Positions 13,880-14,154 of a stretch of 14,154 nt of DNA are shown in pieces. This stretch comes from an uncultured Clostridia bacterium (GTDB lineage Bacteria; Bacillota; Clostridia; UBA1381): contig CAKSNH010000033.1 in assembly GCA_934476075.1 (NCBI GenBank), positions 1-14,154 on the forward strand, read 5' to 3'. Each line of letters begins with the position of its first letter. Position 1 is the first letter of the stretch. The notes under the pieces are model-generated. The model made no database searches, was not told where the DNA came from, and saw nothing but the letters and a program-made list of their open reading frames with translations. The position numbers were made by a program, and so were the translations under genes.

Positions 13880-14154
13880 AATTATGATTTGTCGCTCACG
13901 CAAACTTGCAAAGTAGCTCTGCTCCATCAAAGTTTGGGTCAAGACTTTTTAAAGGCTTGCGAATTTATGGTCAAGTAATTTTGTCTAGGTCAAAATCGGC
14001 TACGCCGCCGGATGTCTTTCCGGTACTAAGGCAGAGCCTTAAATCGCCGTCCGCAGACGGCGAAACACCCCTAGCGCCCAAGTTTGGTCAAACTTTCTAA
14101 AAGTTTGTCGCCGACCGCAGTTGGCGAAATCCCTACACTTTTGGTTATATCTAC
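13880..14154. repeat. Right-edge hairpin-rich repeat, partly inverted copy of the left edge
   Basis: Positions 13880-13948 match the reverse complement of 84-152 at 64/69. The rest is a run of modules: a GGATGTCTTTCC block then TACTAAGGC (about 14010-14033, a diverged direct copy of a left-edge module), two GC-rich hairpins of the same design (CGCCGTC-CGCA-GACGGCG at 14045-14062, and 14109-14126 with two G-U pairs), and AAGTTTG/CAAACTT repeats between them. This 275-bp stretch holds no credible gene and probably continues past the window end. Confidence 0.8.

Noticed and set aside
13906..14100. 64-residue plus-strand ORF in the right-edge repeat
   Set aside because: It runs through hairpins and repeat modules, lacks a ribosome binding site, and repeats of this kind commonly give spurious peptides.
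1..14154. CRISPR array, transposase, integrase, phage or toxin-antitoxin module
   Set aside because: No regularly spaced direct repeats with unique spacers and no ORF with such domains were seen. The tRNA-Thr shows no 3'-end duplication that would indicate an integrated element.

Overview
The window looks like chromosome of an anaerobic, endospore-forming, low-GC Firmicute of the class Clostridia. The grounds are a complete gerA-type spore germination receptor operon, a Soj/Spo0J (ParA/ParB) pair with clustered parS sites, a PerR plus reverse-rubrerythrin module, a 2[4Fe-4S] ferredoxin, and A+T-rich DNA with strong AGGAGG-type ribosome binding sites. I cannot place it at genus level.

Layout, left to right. 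The left edge (1-152) is a hairpin-rich repeat whose inner 69 bp recurs inverted near the right edge (13880-13948). A small zinc-ribbon membrane protein (minus) is divergent from a SLOG/DUF1273-like protein (plus). The minus-strand operon gerAA-gerAB-gerAC follows and ends in a 57-residue, two-helix membrane protein that fits the description of a germinant-receptor D subunit. A 478-bp intergenic region (5150-5627) holds three parS sites, a hairpin, one copy of a roughly 90-bp repeat and the parAB promoter. The plus-strand operon parA-parB-DUF4446-TPR-like membrane protein-serS ends in a clear terminator.

Next comes about 1.24 kb without a convincing gene (9554-10789). It contains the second, inverted copy of the 90-bp repeat, blocks with extreme strand asymmetry (91 G against 10 C over 360 nt), and a GC-richer island that may be a structured RNA. 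On the minus strand after this are tRNA-Thr(CGU), reverse rubrerythrin and perR (one operon behind a consensus promoter with a PerR-box-like palindrome), a ferredoxin, RicT/YaaT (PSP1 family) and a small membrane protein.

Functional themes are spore germination, chromosome segregation, and oxidative-stress/Fe-S biology. ParB made from the plus-strand operon should load at the parS cluster upstream of its own promoter, and that cluster also abuts the start of the germination operon. PerR is expected to repress itself and the peroxide-scavenging rubrerythrin. RicT carries the six cysteines of its Fe-S sites.

The most unusual signal is a short motif, GGGACAYAWAW, present 16 times and confined to 436-5298 and 9588-9853. 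It occurs on both strands, in genes and between them, and in several reading frames, so protein conservation does not explain it.
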